Of a DNA stretch of 39,984 bases, positions 9,674 through 20,101 are shown in pieces. This DNA is from Enterobacteriaceae bacterium UBA2655 (lineage in GTDB: Bacteria > Pseudomonadota > Gammaproteobacteria > Enterobacterales > Enterobacteriaceae): contig DENB01000058.1 of NCBI GenBank assembly GCA_002359495.1, positions 1-39,984 of the forward strand. Direction: 5' to 3'. The translations under genes and the position numbers were made by a program. How positions within the stretch are numbered: the first letter of the stretch is position 1; the number at the start of each line of letters is the position of its first letter. A model generated the notes under the pieces. That model worked only from the letters and a program-made list of their open reading frames with translations, was not told where the DNA came from and searched no databases.

Positions 9674-10651
9674 TCACTGCGCGTTGTACAGAATCACTGC
9701 GGCAGTCGCCAGCAGGTTCAACAGCGTCAACGGCAGACAAACTTTCCAGCCGAACGACATCACCTGGTCATAGCGTGGACGCGGAAGCGCAGCACGAATC
9801 AGGATAAACATCATCATGAAGAACGCCGTTTTAAGCGCGAACCAGATGAATGGCGGCAGCCATGGACCATGCCAGCCGCCGAAAAACAGCGTGACGATCA
9901 GCGCGGAAACGGTGGTAATCGCGACATATTCGCCGACAAAGAACAGGCCGAACTTCATACCGGCATACTCGATGTGATAACCATCCGCCAGCTCCTGCTC
10001 CGCTTCCGGCTGGTCGAACGGGTGGCGGTGACAGACCGCGACGCCGGCGATACAGAACGTCAGGAAGCCGAAGAACTGAGGAATGATGTTCCACAAATGC
10101 GCCTGATTATTGACGATGTCATTCATATTGAACGATCCCGCCTGCGCCACTACGCCCATCAGCGACAGCCCGAGAAAAACTTCATAGCTCAGCGTCTGCG
10201 CCGAGGCGCGCATTGCGCCCAGCAGCGAGTATTTGTTGTTGCTCGACCAGCCGGCGAAGAGCACCGCATAGACCGCCAGGCCCGCCATCATCAGGAAAAA
10301 CAGCAGCCCGATGTTAAGGTCGGTCACCATCCAGGTCGGGGAAACCGGCACGATGGCGAACGCCAGCAGCAGAGAGACGAAGGCGATAACCGGCGCAAGC
10401 GTGAAGATGGCGCGATCGGTAAACGGCGGCACCCAGTCCTCTTTAAAGAACATTTTGATCATGTCCGCCGCCAGCTGGAGCGAACCGCCCCAGCCGACCC
10501 GGTTTGGTCCGTAACGGTTTTGAAACAGACCGAGCAGACGACGCTCGGCGAAACTCATAAAGGCGCCGCAGGCCACCACCACCAGCAGGATGACGATCGC
10601 CTTCAGAATGCCGATAAGAATGTCAGTAACGTCCGGTGTCAGCCAGCTCAT
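9674..10651 (-). CDS. nuoH: NADH-quinone oxidoreductase subunit H
   Basis: Membrane subunit that, with NuoB, NuoCD and NuoI, forms the quinone entry site of complex I. 325 residues, same as E. coli, with eight or nine hydrophobic helices. The signature cytoplasmic loop between helices 5 and 6 is present, including the [19 protein letters not shown] stretch rich in acidic residues, and the early GPNRVGWGG loop. It overlaps the end of nuoG by four bases. Confidence 0.97.
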   Translation of the reverse strand: MSWLTPDVTDILIGILKAIVILLVVVACGAFMSFAERRLLGLFQNRYGPNRVGWGGSLQLAADMIKMFFKEDWVPPFTDRAIFTLAPVIAFVSLLLAFAIVPVSPTWMVTDLNIGLLFFLMMAGLAVYAVLFAGWSSNNKYSLLGAMRASAQTLSYEVFLGLSLMGVVAQAGSFNMNDIVNNQAHLWNIIPQFFGFLTFCIAGVAVCHRHPFDQPEAEQELADGYHIEYAGMKFGLFFVGEYVAITTVSALIVTLFFGGWHGPWLPPFIWFALKTAFFMMMFILIRAALPRPRYDQVMSFGWKVCLPLTLLNLLATAAVILYNAQ

Positions 10652-13380
10652 TGCGCCGCCTCCTGCAGTTTGTCGATAGTCGCGCCGGAGAGGAAAGGCG
10701 GTACGCCCGGCATGCCGAGCGGCAGGCCGACCTGCCCTGCCTGCAACGCGCTGGAGAAGCGCACCGGCAGACGCAGCGTTTCGCCGGAGCAGGTTAACTC
10801 CACGGCGCTGCCGTCGTTTACGCCCAGTCTGGCCGCGTCGTTCGGATTAAGCACCAGCGCCGATTGCGGCATGCGCTGCTGAAATACCGGCGAGCGCTGC
10901 GACATCTCTTCGCTGCCGAACAGCTGGTAGTAAGGCGCGACGCGCCAGCCTTCGCCGCGGGCAAAGGTGGCCGGCACGCGGTCAAACCAAGCCAGCTGGC
11001 CGTCGCCGCTCTCGAACAGACGCACGCCCGGATCGCCATTGCGCAGCTTGCCGCCCACTTCGTCCTGGAATTTGTTCCACGCCTGCGGCGAGTTCCAGCC
11101 CGGCGCCCAGGCAAACGGAATCTGCGAGCGCGGCGCGCCCGGCTGGTTGTTGCCTTCCATAGAGAAGGCGAACATGCTGTCCTGATCCTTCGGCTGACGC
11201 GGCTCATGCACGTTGATATTGGCGCGCGCCGCGGTACGTCCGCTGGAGCGGTGCGGCGAGCGCGCCAGTTTCTGGCCGCGAATGCGGAAGCTGGCGTCAG
11301 GCGCGGCGTCTTTAATGCCTTTAAGCTGCGGCAGCGCAACGACCACGGCGTCGATCACATGGTCAAGCTGCGTCCAGTCTACCTCGCGGCTCTCCACCAG
11401 GCTGTGGACCGAGTGGAGCCAGCGCCAGCTCTCCAGCATGACGATGCTGTGATCGTAATAAGCGGGATCGTAGACCTGGAAGAAACGCTGAGCGCGTCCT
11501 TCATGGTTAATCGAGGTGCCGTCGCTTTCGGCGAAGCTGGCGGTAGAGAGGATCAGCCCGGCTTTATCCAGCGTCGCGGTGCGTTGATGATCGACGACGA
11601 TCACGTTAGCGGCATTAGCCAGCGCCGCATCGACCAGCGCTTTCGGCGCATGACGATAGAGATCGTTCTCCAGTACCACCAGCGCATCGGCATCGCCGCG
11701 GCTTAGCTGCGCCAGGGCGTCGTCCAGCGTATTGCCGCCCATCAGACCCAAACCGACGCTGTTGGCATGCGAAGCCAGCAGCGTAATGCCGACGTCGGCG
11801 CCGCGCGCCTTCAGCGCTCTGGCGACGTTAGCCGCCGCTTCGATCATCGCGCTGCTGCCTGAATGGGTGCCGGAAATAATCAGCGGTTTTTTCGCCCCGG
11901 CCAGCGCCTGCACCACGACGTCCAGCTTGCTTTCCAGCGTAGAATCGAAATCCGCTACTGCCGGCGCGCCTTCATCCAGCGCATGGGCGATGGCGAAACC
12001 GAGACGCGCCTGATCTTCTACCGGTGCGCGGTAGCTCCAGGCGGCGATATCATCGAGGCGGGTTTCATCGACGTTGGTGACGAACAGCGGATGTTTGGCG
12101 TGCTGCCCGATGTTGAGGATCGCCGCGATCTGCCAGTCGGCGACTTTTTGCGCCGCCGCCATTTCGCGCGCTTTGCCTTTTACCGCCTGACGCACCGAGA
12201 GCGCCACGCGCGCGCCGACCTGGGTCAAATCTTCGCCCAGCACCAGCACCGCGTCATAGCTTTCGATTTCGCGCAGCGAAGGCGTATAGATGCCGCCTTC
12301 GCGCAAAATTTTCAGCATCAGCTCCAGCCGCGCCTGTTCGCCCGCCGGCATGCCGGTAGAGAAGTTTTCCGCGCCGACCAGTTCGCGCAGCGCGAAGTTG
12401 CTTTCAATGCTGGCGCGCGGCGAGCCGATGCCGATCACTTTTTTCGACTGGCGCAGCACGTCCGCCGCCACGTTGACCGCCTGCTCGGCGTTGATGGTGA
12501 TCCAGTCGTTACCGCGACGCTGCATCGGATGGCGCGGACGATCTTTACGGTTAACGTAACCGTAACCGAAGCGGCCGCGATCGCAGAGGAAGTAGTGGTT
12601 AACCGTCCCGTTGTAGCGGTTCTCGATGCGACGCAGTTCGCCATAGCGTTCGCCCGGGCTGGTGTTGCAGCCGACGCTGCACTGCTGGCAAATGCTCGGC
12701 GCGAATTGCATATCCCATTTACGGTTATAGCGTTCGGAGTGGGTTTTATCGGTGAAAACGCCGGTCGGGCAGATTTCCACTAAGTTGCCGGAGAATTCGC
12801 TCTCCAGGGTTCCCTCTTCCTGGCGTCCGAAGTAGACGTTGTCATGTGCGCCGTAAACGCCGAGATCTTTGCCGTCGGCATAATCTTTGTAGTAGCGCAC
12901 GCAGCGGTAGCAGGCGATGCAGCGGTTCATCTCGTGCGAGATGAAGGGGCCGAGATCTTGATTGCGGTGCGTACGCTTGGTGAAGCGGTAGCGACGGAAA
13001 CTGTGGCCGGTCATCACCGTCATATCCTGCAGGTGACAGTTGCCGCCCTCTTCGCAAACCGGACAGTCGTGCGGGTGGTTGGTCATCAGCCACTCCACCA
13101 CGCTCTCGCGGAACTCTTTCGCTTCGCCGTCATCAATGGAGATAAAGGTGCCGTCGGAGGCCGGCGTCATGCAGGACATGACAAGACGGCCGCGCGTATC
13201 TTCGGCATTTTGATATTGCTTCACCGCGCACTGGCGGCAGGCTCCCACGCTTCCCAGCGCCGGATGCCAGCAAAAATAAGGAATATCAAGCCCGAGAGAG
13301 AGGCAGGCCTGCAGCAGGTTGTCCGCTCCATCCACTTGATATTCTTTACCGTCTACATGGATTGTAGCCATAGTGAACAT
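10648..13380 (-). CDS. nuoG: NADH-quinone oxidoreductase subunit G
   Basis: Large peripheral iron-sulfur subunit of complex I; it relays electrons from NuoF to NuoI. 910 residues from the ATG at 13380; an in-frame ATG three codons later is a plausible alternative (E. coli begins [10 protein letters not shown]). [2Fe-2S] ligands: Cys37, 48, 51, 70. The N5 motif is His102, Cys106, Cys109, Cys115. Further four-Cys sets follow, including CIACYRC and the extra enterobacterial-type N7 set CQQCSVGC with a later LCDRGR. The remainder is molybdopterin-oxidoreductase-like but without cofactor. It is preceded by a 161-bp spacer with hairpins and overlaps nuoH by four bases. Confidence 0.97.
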   Translation of the reverse strand: MFTMATIHVDGKEYQVDGADNLLQACLSLGLDIPYFCWHPALGSVGACRQCAVKQYQNAEDTRGRLVMSCMTPASDGTFISIDDGEAKEFRESVVEWLMTNHPHDCPVCEEGGNCHLQDMTVMTGHSFRRYRFTKRTHRNQDLGPFISHEMNRCIACYRCVRYYKDYADGKDLGVYGAHDNVYFGRQEEGTLESEFSGNLVEICPTGVFTDKTHSERYNRKWDMQFAPSICQQCSVGCNTSPGERYGELRRIENRYNGTVNHYFLCDRGRFGYGYVNRKDRPRHPMQRRGNDWITINAEQAVNVAADVLRQSKKVIGIGSPRASIESNFALRELVGAENFSTGMPAGEQARLELMLKILREGGIYTPSLREIESYDAVLVLGEDLTQVGARVALSVRQAVKGKAREMAAAQKVADWQIAAILNIGQHAKHPLFVTNVDETRLDDIAAWSYRAPVEDQARLGFAIAHALDEGAPAVADFDSTLESKLDVVVQALAGAKKPLIISGTHSGSSAMIEAAANVARALKARGADVGITLLASHANSVGLGLMGGNTLDDALAQLSRGDADALVVLENDLYRHAPKALVDAALANAANVIVVDHQRTATLDKAGLILSTASFAESDGTSINHEGRAQRFFQVYDPAYYDHSIVMLESWRWLHSVHSLVESREVDWTQLDHVIDAVVVALPQLKGIKDAAPDASFRIRGQKLARSPHRSSGRTAARANINVHEPRQPKDQDSMFAFSMEGNNQPGAPRSQIPFAWAPGWNSPQAWNKFQDEVGGKLRNGDPGVRLFESGDGQLAWFDRVPATFARGEGWRVAPYYQLFGSEEMSQRSPVFQQRMPQSALVLNPNDAARLGVNDGSAVELTCSGETLRLPVRFSSALQAGQVGLPLGMPGVPPFLSGATIDKLQEAAQ

Positions 13381-13454
13381 GCTTCCGTAAGGCTCGTATC
13401 GCTACGAGCGTTAATCATCATTCTTGGTGCCCGCCAGCCGGTAAAACCAGCCAT
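13353..13454 (-). other. Possible 33-codon frame overlapping the nuoG start
   Basis: An ATG at 13454 opens a 33-codon frame (begins MAGFTGWRAP) that crosses the nuoG start codon in another frame and stops at TAG 13355-13353. It has no strong ribosome site and no recognised homologue. It could be chance, or a translated leader coupling nuoF and nuoG. Confidence 0.15.
13392..13409 (-). promoter_or_regulatory. GCGA-tetraloop hairpin just before the nuoG ribosome site
   Basis: On the transcript strand GCTCGTA and TACGAGC form a perfect 7-bp stem closed by GCGA, a stable GNRA-type loop. It ends a few bases before the GGAAG that precedes the nuoG ATG. The rest of the nuoF-nuoG spacer holds two more short inverted repeats (GGCCGC/GCGGCC at 13455-13471 and a GCCAC/GTGGC pair nearby). 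A role in translation or mRNA stability is inference. Confidence 0.5.
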
Positions 13455-13541
13455 GGCCGCCGCTTCGCGGCCTGGTCGGGTCGTTGCCACGCCGTGGCGC
13501 CCGTTAATTCGAGGAACGGCTCTGTTTCCTCTGCCAGACGT

Positions 13542-14888
13542 TTACCAGCGCGCCTTCAGCAGGTTCGGCTGAATGCCGCCGATCGCGTGCGTATTGCCGA
13601 ATACCTGCGGCGCCATGCCGGCTTCAAACTCTTCACGGAAATATTTGATCGCGCTCTGCAGCGGTTCGACCGCCCCAGGCGCATGGGCGCAGAAGGTCTT
13701 GCCAGGGCCCAGCTGGCGGCAGAGCTGCAACAGCGTTTCGATATCGCCGGGCTGGCCTTTCCCTTCCTCAAGCGCGCGCAGAATTTTCACGCTCCAGGGC
13801 AGGCCGTCGCGGCACGGCGTACACCAGCCGCAGGATTCGCGGGCGAAAAACTCTTCCAGATTGCGTACCAGCGACACCATATTGATCTCATGGTCTACCG
13901 CCATCGCCAGCGCGGTGCCGAGACGGCTGCCCGCTTTGCCGATGCTGGCGAACTCCATCGGCAGATCCAGATGCTGTTCGGTCAGGAAATCGGTGCCCGC
14001 CCCGCCCGGCTGCCAGGCTTTGAAGCGCAGGCCGTCGCGCATGCCGCCGGCGTAATCTTCCAGAATTTCGCGCGCGGTAATGCCGAACGGCAGTTCCCAG
14101 ACGCCGGGATTCTTCACGCGGCCGGAGAAGCCCATCATTTTGGTGCCGGCATCATCGCTTTTCGACAGGCCCTTGTACCACTCGACGCCGTTCGCCAGGA
14201 TGGCCGGCACATTGGACAAGGTTTCAACGTTATTGACGCAGGTCGGTTTGCCCCAGGCGCCCGCAGAAGCCGGAAACGGCGGCTTTGAGCGCGGGTTGGC
14301 GCGACGTCCTTCCAGCGAGTTGATCAGCGCGGTCTCTTCGCCACAGATGTAGCGGCCCGCGCCGGTGTGCACAATCAGCTCGAAGTCGAAGCCGGTGCCG
14401 AGAATATTTTTTCCGATGTAGCCCGCTTCGGTGGCCTCGGCAATGGCGCGACGCAGATTAACCGCCGCCTCGACATATTCGCCGCGCAAGAAGATATAGC
14501 CGCGATACGCCTTCAGGGCAAAGGCGCTAATCAGCATTCCTTCCACCAGCTGGTGCGGCAATTGCTCCATCAGCAGGCGATCTTTATAGGTGCCCGGCTC
14601 CATCTCATCGGCGTTACACAACAGGTAACGGATATTCATGGATTCATCTTTCGGCATCAGGCTCCACTTCAGACCGGTGGAGAAGCCTGCGCCACCGCGC
14701 CCTTTCAGGCCGGAATCCTTCACCATCGCCACGATCTCGTCAGGCGCCAGTCCCTTCAGCGCTTTCTCCGCGCCCGCATAGCCGTTTTTGCTGCGGTATT
14801 CGTCGATCCAGACCGGTTGCTTGTCGTCGCGCAGACGCCAGGTCAACGGATGGGTTTCGGCAGTACGAATGATCTCTTTGATTGTCAT
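13542..14888 (-). CDS. nuoF: NADH-quinone oxidoreductase subunit F (NADH and FMN site)
   Basis: Entry point of electrons into complex I: binds NADH and FMN and carries cluster N3. 448 residues (E. coli 445). The FMN/NADH region is visible: [13 protein letters not shown] (residues 63-75), [10 protein letters not shown] (91-100) and the [19 protein letters not shown] segment. The [4Fe-4S] ligands are Cys353, 356, 359 and Cys400. The ATG overlaps the TGA of nuoE by four bases (ATGA). The downstream gene nuoG is separated by 161 bp, unlike the tight spacing around it. Confidence 0.97.
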   Translation of the reverse strand: MTIKEIIRTAETHPLTWRLRDDKQPVWIDEYRSKNGYAGAEKALKGLAPDEIVAMVKDSGLKGRGGAGFSTGLKWSLMPKDESMNIRYLLCNADEMEPGTYKDRLLMEQLPHQLVEGMLISAFALKAYRGYIFLRGEYVEAAVNLRRAIAEATEAGYIGKNILGTGFDFELIVHTGAGRYICGEETALINSLEGRRANPRSKPPFPASAGAWGKPTCVNNVETLSNVPAILANGVEWYKGLSKSDDAGTKMMGFSGRVKNPGVWELPFGITAREILEDYAGGMRDGLRFKAWQPGGAGTDFLTEQHLDLPMEFASIGKAGSRLGTALAMAVDHEINMVSLVRNLEEFFARESCGWCTPCRDGLPWSVKILRALEEGKGQPGDIETLLQLCRQLGPGKTFCAHAPGAVEPLQSAIKYFREEFEAGMAPQVFGNTHAIGGIQPNLLKARW

Positions 14889-15400
14889 TGATACTGCTCC
14901 AGTAAAGTGGCGATAGATTCCGGGGTCAGATGCACATGAGTGTCGTCATCCACCATCATGGTCGGCCCTTTATCGCAGTTGCCGAGGCAGCAGGTCGGCA
15001 GCAACGTGAAGCGTCCGTCCGTCGTCGTCTGGCCCGGTTTGATGTTGAGATTTTTCTCCAGCGCGGCCTGAATGCCCTGATAACCCGTAATGTGACAAAC
15101 CACGCTGTCGCAATAACGAATCACATGGCGGCCGACCGGCTGACGGAAAATCTGGCTGTAAAAAGTCGCCACGCCTTCCACGTCGCTGGCGGGGATCCCC
15201 AGCACCTCGGCAATCGCATGGATAGCGCCGTCCGGCACCCAGCCGCGCTGCTTCTGCACGATCTTCAACGCTTCAATCGAGGCGGCGCGTGCGTCTTCGT
15301 AATGATGTTTTTCGTGCTCGATAGCGTGGCGCTCTTCCTCGCTCAGCACGAAGACCTCTTTAGGGTCAATCGTTTGAATGGCTATTTTTTGATCGTGCAT
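14885..15400 (-). CDS. nuoE: NADH-quinone oxidoreductase subunit E, [2Fe-2S]
   Basis: Thioredoxin-fold subunit carrying cluster N1a, partner of NuoF in the NADH dehydrogenase module. 171 residues, slightly longer than E. coli (166) through its N-terminus. Cluster ligands follow the family pattern: Cys97-x4-Cys102 and Cys138-x3-Cys142 ([11 protein letters not shown]). The start ATG at 15400 lies two bases past the nuoCD stop codon. Confidence 0.97.
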   Translation of the reverse strand: MHDQKIAIQTIDPKEVFVLSEEERHAIEHEKHHYEDARAASIEALKIVQKQRGWVPDGAIHAIAEVLGIPASDVEGVATFYSQIFRQPVGRHVIRYCDSVVCHITGYQGIQAALEKNLNIKPGQTTTDGRFTLLPTCCLGNCDKGPTMMVDDDTHVHLTPESIATLLEQYQ

Positions 15401-15402
15401 AA

Positions 15403-17202
15403 TTAGCGGTCCACATCTGACATAACAAAATCGATACTGCCGAGGTAAACGATCAGGTCGGATACCAGGCTGCCGCGGATCACCGAAGGAATCTGCTGCA
15501 GATGCGGAAAACTCGGCGTACGAATGCGGGTGCGGTAGCTCATGGTGCTGCCGTCGCTGGTCAGGTAATAACTGTTGATCCCCTTGGTCGCTTCGATCAT
15601 CTGGAAAGATTCGTTCGCCGGCATTACCGGACCCCAGGAAACCTGCAGGAAGTGGGTAATCAGAGTTTCGATGTGCTGCAGCGTGCGCTCTTTCGGCGGC
15701 GGCGTAGTCAGCGGATGGTCCGCCTTGAACGGGCCTTCCGGCATGTTATTCAGGCACTGCTCAAGAATGCGCAGCGACTGCCACATCTCTTCCATTTTCA
15801 GCATGACGCGGCTGTAAGCGTCGCTGACGCCGTCGCCGACCGGGATTTCAAAGTCGAAATGCTCATAGCCGGAGTAAGGACGCCATTTACGCACGTCGAA
15901 ATCTATGCCGGTGGCGCGCAGACCTGCCCCAGTGGTGCCCCAGGCGAGCGCCTCTTCCAGGTTGTAGGCGGCGACGCCTTTCGAACGGCCCACCAGTACG
16001 CTGTTGCGCAGCGCCGCTTTGTCATACTCTTTCAGACGCTTCGGCATCCAGTCGAGGAACTCGCGCAGCAGACGTTCCCAGCCTCGCGGCAGATCGTGCG
16101 CCACGCCGCCGATGCGGAACCAGGCCGGATGCATGCGAAAACCGGTCACCGCCTCCACCAGATCGTAAATTTTCTGGCGGTCGGTAAACGCGAAGAACAC
16201 CGGCGTCATCGCGCCGACGTCCTGAATAAAGGTGGAGATATAGAGAAGATGGCTGTTGATGCGGAACAGCTCGGAGAGCATGACGCGAATAACGTTGACG
16301 CGATCCGGCACGGTGATGCCCGCCAGCTTTTCCACCGCCAGCACGTATGGCATTTCGTTGACGCAGCCGCCAAGGTATTCCACGCGGTCGGTGTAGGGAA
16401 TATAGCTATGCCATGACTGGCGTTCGCCCATCTTCTCCGCGCCGCGATGGTGGTAACCCACATCCGGCACGCAGTCGACGATCTCTTCGCCATCCAGCTG
16501 CAGAATAATGCGGAAGGCGCCGTGCGCCGAGGGGTGGTTCGGCCCGAGGTTGAGGAACATAAAGTCCTCGTTCGCGGTGCTGCGCTTCATACCCCACTCT
16601 TCCGGCTTGAAGGTCAGCGCCTCCATTTCCAGATCTTCTTTCTGCTGCGTCAGGGTAAAGGGATCGAATTCCGTCGCGCGCGCCGGGTAATCTTTGCGCA
16701 GCGGGTGCCCTTCCCAGGTGGGCGGCATCATAATGCGCGTCAGATGAGGATGGCCGTCGAAGGTGATGCCGAACATCTCCCAGGTTTCCCGCTCATACCA
16801 GTTGGCGTTCGGCCAGATTTTCGTGAAGGTCGGCAGATGCAGATCGTTCTCTGAAAGCGCCACCTTTAACATGATGTCGCGGTTACGCTCGATCGACAGC
16901 AAATGATAGAAAACGGAGAAATCCGCAGCGGGCAAGCCGGCGCGATTGGTGCGCAGACGCTCGTCCATACCATGCAGATCGTACAGCATTACATAAGGCT
17001 TCGGCAGTTTGCGCAGAAACGTGCCCACTTCCAGCAGCTGTTCACGCTTCACCCAGACAACTGGGATCCCGGTGCGGGTAGCCTGAACGGTAAAGGCATC
17101 CGGCCCAAAACGGTTACGCAGCTCGCCGATCACCGGATCGTCCAGGTGATCGCGGGTTTGCCAGGCTGGCTGAGCGAGATCGTGCGTGGTTAAGTCAGTC
17201 AT
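15403..17202 (-). CDS. nuoC: NADH-quinone oxidoreductase fused subunit C/D
   Basis: Fused NuoC (about residues 1-190, 30-kDa-type) and NuoD (about 210-599, 49-kDa-type), the single-gene arrangement of enterobacteria (nuoC or nuoCD). NuoD, with NuoB, forms the quinone-binding cavity near cluster N2. Visible blocks: [19 protein letters not shown] in the C part, and [42 protein letters not shown] and [12 protein letters not shown] at the C-terminus in the D part. 599 residues, close to E. coli. A 116-bp spacer separates it from nuoB; that spacer contains a short GCCTGA/TCAGGC inverted repeat at 17221-17234. Confidence 0.97.
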   Translation of the reverse strand: MTDLTTHDLAQPAWQTRDHLDDPVIGELRNRFGPDAFTVQATRTGIPVVWVKREQLLEVGTFLRKLPKPYVMLYDLHGMDERLRTNRAGLPAADFSVFYHLLSIERNRDIMLKVALSENDLHLPTFTKIWPNANWYERETWEMFGITFDGHPHLTRIMMPPTWEGHPLRKDYPARATEFDPFTLTQQKEDLEMEALTFKPEEWGMKRSTANEDFMFLNLGPNHPSAHGAFRIILQLDGEEIVDCVPDVGYHHRGAEKMGERQSWHSYIPYTDRVEYLGGCVNEMPYVLAVEKLAGITVPDRVNVIRVMLSELFRINSHLLYISTFIQDVGAMTPVFFAFTDRQKIYDLVEAVTGFRMHPAWFRIGGVAHDLPRGWERLLREFLDWMPKRLKEYDKAALRNSVLVGRSKGVAAYNLEEALAWGTTGAGLRATGIDFDVRKWRPYSGYEHFDFEIPVGDGVSDAYSRVMLKMEEMWQSLRILEQCLNNMPEGPFKADHPLTTPPPKERTLQHIETLITHFLQVSWGPVMPANESFQMIEATKGINSYYLTSDGSTMSYRTRIRTPSFPHLQQIPSVIRGSLVSDLIVYLGSIDFVMSDVDR

Positions 17203-17318
17203 ACGTTATTCACCATTCTGGCCTGAAATCAGGCGCTCACGAGAAGGCGTCAGGATGGAGCCGCGCATTAAATTGTGATGTTGTGCTGCGGGCACAAACC
17301 CATCCATAAACGGTTAGC

Positions 17319-17996
17319 TTAAATTTCGTCCGGCGTGCGCAGGTTGGTTACGGCGATGCGCTCCCCGCGTTTCCTGTCACGCTCTGACTGCATGTTGGCG
17401 CGGTAAACGCCCTGATCGCCGACCACCCAGGAGAGCGGACGGCGCTCTTTGCCGATCGACTCCTGCAGCAGCAGCAACGCCTGCATATAGGCTTCCGGGC
17501 GCGGCGGGCAGCCCGGAATGTAAACGTCTACCGGCAGGAACTTATCCACGCCCTGCACCACGGAATAGATATCGTACATGCCGCCGGAGTTAGCGCAGGC
17601 GCCCATGGAGATCACCCATTTCGGCTCCAGCATCTGGTCATACAAACGCTGAATAACCGGCGCCATTTTGGTAAAGGGCGTACCGGCGATAACCATGAAA
17701 TCAGCCTGTCGGGGCGAAGCGCGCAGCACTTCGGCGCCGAAACGGGCCACGTCGTGCACCGCGGTAAAAGAGGTCGTCATCTCTACGTAACAACAGGAAA
17801 GGCCGAAGTTGTACGGCCAGAGAGAGTTTTTACGTCCCCAGTTCACCATGTCATGCAGGGCGTTTTCGAGCTTGCCCATATAAACGCTGCGATGAACGTG
17901 CTGCTCGAGGGGATCGCTGACGATCTCCTGCTTTTGCAGGGGATAACGGTCGTTCTCACCACCGTTTGGGTCTATGCGGGTGAGCGTATAGTCCAT
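17319..17996 (-). CDS. nuoB: NADH-quinone oxidoreductase subunit B (cluster N2)
   Basis: Peripheral subunit holding the terminal [4Fe-4S] cluster N2 that reduces quinone. 225 residues (E. coli 220). The tandem cysteines Cys68-Cys69 (GLSCCYVEM), Cys134 ([10 protein letters not shown]) and Cys163 (GCPPRPEAY) are all present. It starts 15 bases after nuoA stops. The N-terminal 30 residues are variable within the family. Confidence 0.97.
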   Translation of the reverse strand: MDYTLTRIDPNGGENDRYPLQKQEIVSDPLEQHVHRSVYMGKLENALHDMVNWGRKNSLWPYNFGLSCCYVEMTTSFTAVHDVARFGAEVLRASPRQADFMVIAGTPFTKMAPVIQRLYDQMLEPKWVISMGACANSGGMYDIYSVVQGVDKFLPVDVYIPGCPPRPEAYMQALLLLQESIGKERRPLSWVVGDQGVYRANMQSERDRKRGERIAVTNLRTPDEI

Positions 17997-18011
17997 CTTA
18001 ATGCCTCGCTG

Positions 18012-18449
18012 TTACTGCTTATGAGGGTTGGTGTGACTGACCGCCGGGGTTTTAACGACCACACGACGACGTGCGGGCGCCCAGTCCAGCGCGCCGATAC
18101 GCGCCAGATAAATCAGACCAGCCAGCAGCACCAAAATGAAAATCAGGGCTTCCGCGAAGCCGACCCAGCCGCTTTCGCGGATGGAGGTCGACCAAGCGTA
18201 TAAAAAGAGGGCTTCGACATCGAAGATCACGAAAAACATCGCCACCAGATAGAATTTCGCCGACAGCCGCATATGGGTAGAGCCGACAGGATCGATGCCT
18301 GATTCGAAAGGGGTATTTTTGTGCCTTGCGCGCGCTCTGCCGCCTAAAAGCCATCCTCCGGCCAACATGAAGACGCAAAGACCAAACGCGATGACGATGA
18401 AAACAACAAATGCCCAGTGATGAGCGATAACTTCGGTGGCTGTTGACAT
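18012..18449 (-). CDS. nuoA: NADH-quinone oxidoreductase subunit A, first gene of the operon
   Basis: Small membrane subunit with three hydrophobic helices (about residues 12-35, 65-88, 98-120), 145 residues (E. coli 147). The conserved [20 protein letters not shown] loop between helices 1 and 2 and [11 protein letters not shown] with its buried acidic residues are intact. It is the promoter-proximal gene; the upstream 550 bp have no convincing gene and carry likely anaerobic control sites. Confidence 0.97.
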   Translation of the reverse strand: MSTATEVIAHHWAFVVFIVIAFGLCVFMLAGGWLLGGRARARHKNTPFESGIDPVGSTHMRLSAKFYLVAMFFVIFDVEALFLYAWSTSIRESGWVGFAEALIFILVLLAGLIYLARIGALDWAPARRRVVVKTPAVSHTNPHKQ

Positions 18450-18601
18450 ACTCTTTGCTTACTCATCAAAAGTGGCGATGACATCCTGCCGGAAGCGAAC
18501 GCACCACAACGATTCAAGGGAAGGGTAAAAAACCTTATAAACAATGCTGTCATTAGCATTTAAGCAGCAATTTTATGGGGTCTTTTACTCCTTTCTATAA
18601 C

Positions 18602-18623
18602 CTTTTGTCAACTTTGACAAAAG
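18602..18623. promoter_or_regulatory. 22-bp palindrome upstream of nuoA
   Basis: Arms CTTTTGTCAA and TTGACAAAAG are perfectly complementary and separated by two bases. The right arm read on the minus strand also supplies a TTGACA that could be a -35 element, although the base 17 positions on (GTAAAA) is a weak -10. It is a likely operator for a dimeric regulator of unknown identity. Confidence 0.45.
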
Positions 18624-18647
18624 TATCCAAACATTATTTTACACCCA

Positions 18648-18662
18648 CATCATTTTATTAAC
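18648..18662 (-). promoter_or_regulatory. Candidate ArcA box upstream of nuoA
   Basis: The minus strand reads GTTAATAAAATGATG, 12 of 15 matches to the commonly cited ArcA consensus GTTAATTAAATGTTA. ArcA represses nuo in E. coli under low oxygen. Placement about 200 bp upstream of nuoA is reasonable. Match by eye only. Confidence 0.4.
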
Positions 18663-19002
18663 ATATGATGCGCAGATTTTAAGCTAAATCGCTTCAGTCT
18701 GAACTCAAAAATTAAAGTGTAGCGGGTATTCACCTGCATGGATCGCGCATTTAACAAACATATTTTGACAGGTATTACCTTAATTTCCTTCCCCTTGACA
18801 GGGGTATTTTCTTGATCCAGAACACAGTTTTGCCCTTTATGCGAAAAAAAACAGCAGTTCCGCACGGATGTATGCGACGTCAAGAGCGGGTAAAAGAAGA
18901 AAAAATGTTGCAAGGGAGTGAAAGGGAACGCATTTCATTTCGGGAGAACGGACAAAAGGAAAATGGGACAAAACTGGGAGAAAACGGCCTGAAACAGCAA
19001 AT

Positions 19003-19040
19003 AAAAAAGCCTTTAACCTGTTTTATCAGGTTAAAGGCTT
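19003..19040 (-). terminator. Intrinsic terminator after lrhA
   Basis: A perfect 14-bp stem (19007-19020 with 19027-19040) with a six-base loop is followed on the minus strand by six T residues. It lies about 65 bp past the lrhA stop and separates lrhA from nuo. Confidence 0.92.
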
Positions 19041-19103
19041 ATTTCTTCAGATTTAGCTGGCGGCATCTCATTTCGACTGAGAATGAGACGCGCTAAGCAT
19101 CAG

Positions 19104-20027
19104 TTACTCTTCGTCGTCCAGCAACAGCGTGCCGTCAGGATTGGCGCTCAGATTGTAAGGATCGTTAGTGGACTGCATAGCGTTGAAAATTGCCAGCGCC
19201 AGTTCGTTATCGTTATCCGGGTTGCGGCAAAGCAGGTATTGCGTATCCGGCAGCACCGGCAAGCCTTCCGCCGCGCCCATGACGCGCAGTTCAGGACTCA
19301 TCATTTCCACCGGCCGCGCCGTCACGCCCAAGCCCGCTTTCACCGCCGCACGCACCGCCGCCAGCGTCGAGGCGACGTAAGAGATGCGCCATGGAATGCC
19401 CGCCTCGTTAAGATGGTCGATGGCCATATCGCGGTACGGGCTGGGTTCATCCAGCAGTACCAGCGGAATGGCTTCGCCGCGCTGGAAAATATAATCCGCT
19501 GCGCAGTACCACAGCGTCGGCGACGTACGCAAAACCTGATGGGTAAAGTTGCCCGGACTGGAGGTCGTCACCACTAAATCGACTTCTCCTTGATTCAGCA
19601 TTTCCATCATGAAAGGATTGCGCTTAACCCTGACATCGATCGCCAGCTTAGGATAAACAGAAGTCACGCGGTTCAGCAGGAAAGGCAAAATGGTGTCGGA
19701 CGTATCGTCGGAAGCGCCGATCGTCAGCACGCCTTGAATATTGCTGTACATCAGAGATGTACAGGCTTCGTCATTAAAACGCAGGATTTTTCTGGCATAG
19801 CCAAGAAGCTGAATCCCGTGCTCGGTCAATAATTTATTACGTCCATGTCTGGCAAACAGCTCTTTACCTACCAGTTGTTCCAGACGCTGCATCTGCTGGC
19901 TTACTGCCGACTGGGTTCTGCAGACCGCTGCAGCCGCAGCTGCAAAGGTATTCAAATCCGCAACGGCAACGAAAGTTCTCAGCAGATCGAGGTCGAGATT
20001 CAATATCGGACGATTTGCATTAGTCAT
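19104..20027 (-). CDS. lrhA: LysR-family regulator LrhA (PecT/HexA type)
   Basis: DNA-binding transcription factor. In E. coli LrhA represses flhDC, motility and type 1 fimbriae; the PecT/HexA orthologues of plant-associated relatives control exoenzymes and exopolysaccharide. 307 residues (E. coli 312). The winged helix-turn-helix lies at about residues 12-70 ([17 protein letters not shown], then [14 protein letters not shown]), followed by the effector domain ([17 protein letters not shown]). The C-terminus is acidic (ends LLLDDEE). It is transcribed toward nuo and has its own terminator. A LysR-type palindrome lies about 55 bp upstream of the start. Family and orthology are secure from gene order and sequence; target genes in this organism are inference. 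Confidence 0.95.
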   Translation of the reverse strand: MTNANRPILNLDLDLLRTFVAVADLNTFAAAAAAVCRTQSAVSQQMQRLEQLVGKELFARHGRNKLLTEHGIQLLGYARKILRFNDEACTSLMYSNIQGVLTIGASDDTSDTILPFLLNRVTSVYPKLAIDVRVKRNPFMMEMLNQGEVDLVVTTSSPGNFTHQVLRTSPTLWYCAADYIFQRGEAIPLVLLDEPSPYRDMAIDHLNEAGIPWRISYVASTLAAVRAAVKAGLGVTARPVEMMSPELRVMGAAEGLPVLPDTQYLLCRNPDNDNELALAIFNAMQSTNDPYNLSANPDGTLLLDDEE

Positions 20028-20082
20028 GTTTTTTCTTCACTTATAAGATTTTTACAAACTACTACCCTGGTGTTATTACGCG

Positions 20083-20101
20083 GCTTATCAAAGTGATAAG
20101 C
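20083..20101. promoter_or_regulatory. LysR-type palindrome upstream of lrhA
   Basis: GCTTATCA (20083-20090) and TGATAAGC (20094-20101) are perfect inverted repeats around AAG. The core contains T-N11-A, the general LysR-regulator box. Its position about 55 bp before the lrhA start suggests autoregulation, as reported for LrhA in E. coli; the site itself is inferred. Confidence 0.45.

Larger units (their letters stand above)
18450..19002 (-). promoter_or_regulatory. nuo operon control region
   Basis: About 550 bp of A+T-rich sequence between nuoA and the lrhA terminator with no convincing gene. It holds a 22-bp palindrome, an ArcA-like box, two NarL-type heptamers (TACTCCT at 18586-18592 on the plus strand; TACCCCT at 18806-18800 on the minus strand) and two TTGACAGG repeats 30 bp apart (18765 and 18795). 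E. coli nuo is known to be controlled by ArcA, NarL and other regulators; specific sites here are inference from motif match. No transcription start can be fixed from sequence alone. Confidence 0.55.

Noticed and set aside
9581..10882. 433-codon frame on the plus strand opposite nuoH and the ends of nuoI and nuoG
   Set aside because: It crosses three real genes in antisense and shows the same shadow composition; no domain is visible.
18650..18913. 87-codon frame upstream of nuoA on the minus strand
   Set aside because: It overlaps the nuo control motifs, has atypical composition and no good ribosome site.
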